From Novosphingopyxis sp038234155 (lineage in GTDB: Bacteria; Pseudomonadota; Alphaproteobacteria; Sphingomonadales; Sphingomonadaceae): DNA of 6,411 nt. Below are positions 5,287 through 6,411 of the stretch, piece after piece (the stretch's first letter is position 1; the number at the start of each line of letters is the position of its first letter). The notes beneath the pieces were generated by a model. It saw only the letters and a program-made list of their open reading frames with translations. It had not been told where the DNA came from and made no database searches. Location of the stretch: positions 1-6,411 of the forward strand of contig JBBSUT010000137.1 of NCBI GenBank assembly GCA_038234155.1. The letters run 5' to 3'. A program made the translations under genes and the position numbers.

Positions 5287-5559
5287 ATGACAGACAGGTT
5301 CGATGCCAGCAAAGACGCCATCAATCGGGCAACGCACAATTTGTCCCTGGCCTTCGGCGATCGGCTTTTCGAGGATGCCGACCACGTTGTTCTGCCGTCG
5401 ATCCGTCCCGAGGATGGCGAGGAACGGTTCAAGGTGATCGGCATGGTACGAGAAAAGCTTTTTACCGGCGTGTTCGTCTGGCGGGACGACTTGCCCCGTT
5501 TTATATCGGTGAGAAGGAGCAATCGTGGTGAACGAGGATCATATCATTTTACCGGCTGA
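5287..5559 (+). CDS. brnT: BrnT-like toxin (RelE-fold ribonuclease family)
   Basis: A 90-residue protein that fits the BrnT pattern: an N-terminal FDASKDAINRATHNLS (5-20) matching the family's D..K...N..KHGVS, then a GEERFKVIG block (44-52) matching GE.R...G, and RFISVRRSNRGE (71-82) matching RiISaRra...E. BrnT toxins cut RNA to stop growth and are held by a partner encoded just downstream. The usual KHGV is THNL here, keeping His17 but losing the Lys, so activity is not certain. No Shine-Dalgarno precedes ATG 5287, and no earlier in-frame start exists; the predicted transcript begins almost at the ATG. The last 35 nt overlap the antitoxin gene in another frame, typical of coupled TA pairs. 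Confidence is high for the family, moderate for activity. Confidence 0.83.
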   Translation: MTDRFDASKDAINRATHNLSLAFGDRLFEDADHVVLPSIRPEDGEERFKVIGMVREKLFTGVFVWRDDLPRFISVRRSNRGERGSYHFTG

Positions 5560-5806
5560 TCCGGACGACCCGGAAGATTTCGACGTTACGGCCCAAGGCA
5601 TGGAGCGAGGACAGCGCGCTCGTCTCATTCGCACAACCCGAACGGCGCTTGAACTGTCACAGGCCGAGTTCGCCCGTCGGTTCCGTGTCCCGGTAGGAAC
5701 GCTTCGTGATTGGGAGCAAGCGCGGGTGACCGCCCCAGATTTCGCCATCGCCTATGTGCGCGTGATCCGCCTACATCCCGACATGGTGGCAAAGGCGGTC
5801 GCTTGA
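5525..5806 (+). CDS. XRE-type helix-turn-helix antitoxin of the BrnT pair
   Basis: A 93-residue protein (92 if the second GTG at 5528 is used). The N-terminal 25 residues are acidic (DPDDPEDFD), then comes a helix-turn-helix: LSQAEFARRFRVPVGTLRDWEQ (44-65), the LSQ.EFA...V...T...WE pattern of Cro/C1-type DNA-binding proteins. The position downstream of and overlapping brnT marks it as the antitoxin and probable repressor of the upstream inverted repeat. It replaces the classical BrnA, which has a ribbon-helix-helix domain. The start is supported by GAAGGAG (5513-5519), 5 nt before GTG 5525 and 8 nt before GTG 5528. That site lies inside brnT, so the antitoxin has much the better ribosome binding site of the two, which would favour antitoxin excess. 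Confidence 0.85.
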   Translation: MVNEDHIILPADPDDPEDFDVTAQGMERGQRARLIRTTRTALELSQAEFARRFRVPVGTLRDWEQARVTAPDFAIAYVRVIRLHPDMVAKAVA

Positions 5807-5817
5807 GGGTGTCGGGA

Positions 5818-5838
5818 CCGTTCACTGCACGCGAACGG
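5818..5838. terminator. Weak hairpin after the BrnT module
   Basis: CCGTTC (5818-5823) and GAACGG (5833-5838) form a perfect 6-bp stem around a 9-base loop, 12 nt after the antitoxin stop and before a convergent gene. There is no U-tract, so termination is only possible, not shown. Confidence 0.35.
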
Positions 5839-5864
5839 CGATAAATGGTAGGAAGCGGACAATC

Positions 5865-6095
5865 TTACTGTCCTAGATAGTCCGATATAATTGCGTAAGG
5901 CAGAAGAAGGCTAAAGGCGAAAATTATGCCCCACATACCCATCGCCCACCAATAAACTGAAGGCTGCTTAGATCGCGACGCGAGGACGAAATACCCTCGC
6001 ACGACTCCTTTGCAAAAGCCCTCAATCAAAGCCCATGCAGACAGAATCGACATAGCTATCAGGCTTACGATCCCAAGTGTTGCGATGAAATCCAT
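5865..6095 (-). CDS. Small two-helix membrane protein, unknown function, low GC
   Basis: A 76-residue protein with two hydrophobic helices: residues 3-26 (FIATLGIVSLIAMSILSAWALI) and 47-71 (VYWWAMGMWGIIFAFSLLLPYAII), joined by a short basic loop (FCKGVVRGYFVLASRSKQPS) that should face the cytoplasm. I do not recognise a family. ATG 6095 is chosen because the protein then begins at the first helix; a longer GTG start at 6203 would overlap the phosphoenolpyruvate carboxylase stop and add a Cys/Arg-rich stretch with no sign of structure. No clear Shine-Dalgarno is visible, which lowers confidence. Base composition is low (5881-5940 is 45% GC) against the neighbouring genes, and it sits beside a TA module, which suggests acquired DNA. 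It lies 100 nt after the carboxylase gene on the same strand. Confidence 0.6.
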   Translation of the reverse strand: MDFIATLGIVSLIAMSILSAWALIEGFCKGVVRGYFVLASRSKQPSVYWWAMGMWGIIFAFSLLLPYAIISDYLGQ

Positions 6096-6195
6096 CTGCT
6101 GATTTAGTCGATTTAAGGTGATATCCGCAACTGGGTCGCAACCGGAACGGCGGCTCCACATCTTGCCAAATAGCACTACAGGACACCTACATTCC

Positions 6196-6411
6196 TTAAC
6201 CACTGTTACGCAGCGCCGTCGCGATCGCGTTGATCGTGAGCTGGATGCCTTCGCTGATGCGCGGGTCGTCCTCGCCGGCGCGGTGGCGTTTCATCAGTTC
6301 GATCTGGAGCTGGTTGAGCGGCTCGATATAGGGCAGCCGCAGGCGGATGGATTCGAGCAGCGAGGGATTGCTTTCCAGGAGATAGCTTTCGCCCTTGGCA
6401 TCCAGCAGCCC
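6196..6411 (-). CDS. ppc: Phosphoenolpyruvate carboxylase, C-terminal fragment (5' end beyond window)
   Basis: The last 71 codons and TAA stop of a gene that enters from the right edge in frame. The fragment carries the hallmark PEPC C-terminus: RLPYIEPLNQLQIELMKRHR followed by a GIQLTINAIATALRNSG ending, against the usual LTINGIA.GLRNTG. The C-terminal tetrapeptide lies in the active site and inhibitor region of the family; Ser in place of the common Thr is conservative. PEPC carboxylates phosphoenolpyruvate with bicarbonate to oxaloacetate, refilling the TCA cycle. The high GC contrasts with the adjoining low-GC membrane protein gene, so the stop codon marks one side of the composition break. 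No clear terminator is seen downstream. Confidence 0.94.
   Translation of the reverse strand, partial: GLLDAKGESYLLESNPSLLESIRLRLPYIEPLNQLQIELMKRHRAGEDDPRISEGIQLTINAIATALRNSG

Noticed and set aside
6096..6203. Longer GTG start for the two-helix membrane protein
   Set aside because: The added 36 residues precede the first helix with no structure or signal features, and they overlap the ppc stop region.

Overview
The window looks like a chromosomal segment of a high-GC alphaproteobacterium, most likely a sphingomonad (Sphingomonadales). This is inferred from the strong G/C third-position bias of the housekeeping-type genes, a promoter that fits the alphaproteobacterial EcfG general stress response consensus, and the gene types present. 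No rRNA, tRNA, transposase, integrase or CRISPR array was seen.

Layout, left to right. (1) 1-1102, minus: a PHB-depolymerase-type alpha/beta-hydrolase esterase, cut by the window edge within a Pro/Ala/Lys-rich C-terminal tail. (2) 1338-2516, plus: a two-gene toxin-antitoxin/anti-phage module, a DarT-type DNA ADP-ribosyltransferase followed at once by a NADAR-family ADP-ribosyl-guanine hydrolase of the kind that partners DarT1. The toxin's ribosome binding site is buried in a hairpin. The antitoxin starts at TTG in the same frame, one codon after the toxin's stop. (3) 2568-2801, plus: a small single-pass membrane protein. It converges on (4) a minus-strand pair: a 54-residue charged protein (3465-3629) with an EcfG-like promoter, then a SRAP-domain DNA-protein crosslink enzyme (2818-3423). 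Between these two lies a very strong G-quadruplex motif. (5) 3814-5190, plus: a complete cytochrome P450 preceded by three tandem ~19-20 bp repeats. (6) 5287-5806, plus: a second toxin-antitoxin pair, a BrnT-like toxin with an overlapping XRE-type HTH antitoxin. Its sigma70-type promoter carries an inverted repeat in the spacer and would make a nearly leaderless toxin mRNA. (7) 5865-6095, minus: a low-GC two-helix membrane protein. (8) 6196-6411, minus: the C-terminus of phosphoenolpyruvate carboxylase.

Taken together, two toxin-antitoxin modules and two small genes of unknown function sit between core metabolic genes, with an abasic-site repair gene between them. darT and the two-helix membrane protein are clearly more AT-rich than their neighbours, which suggests acquired DNA. 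The strongest biology is the DarT-NADAR module with its unusual translational layout, and the small stress-protein/SRAP pair under a probable EcfG promoter.
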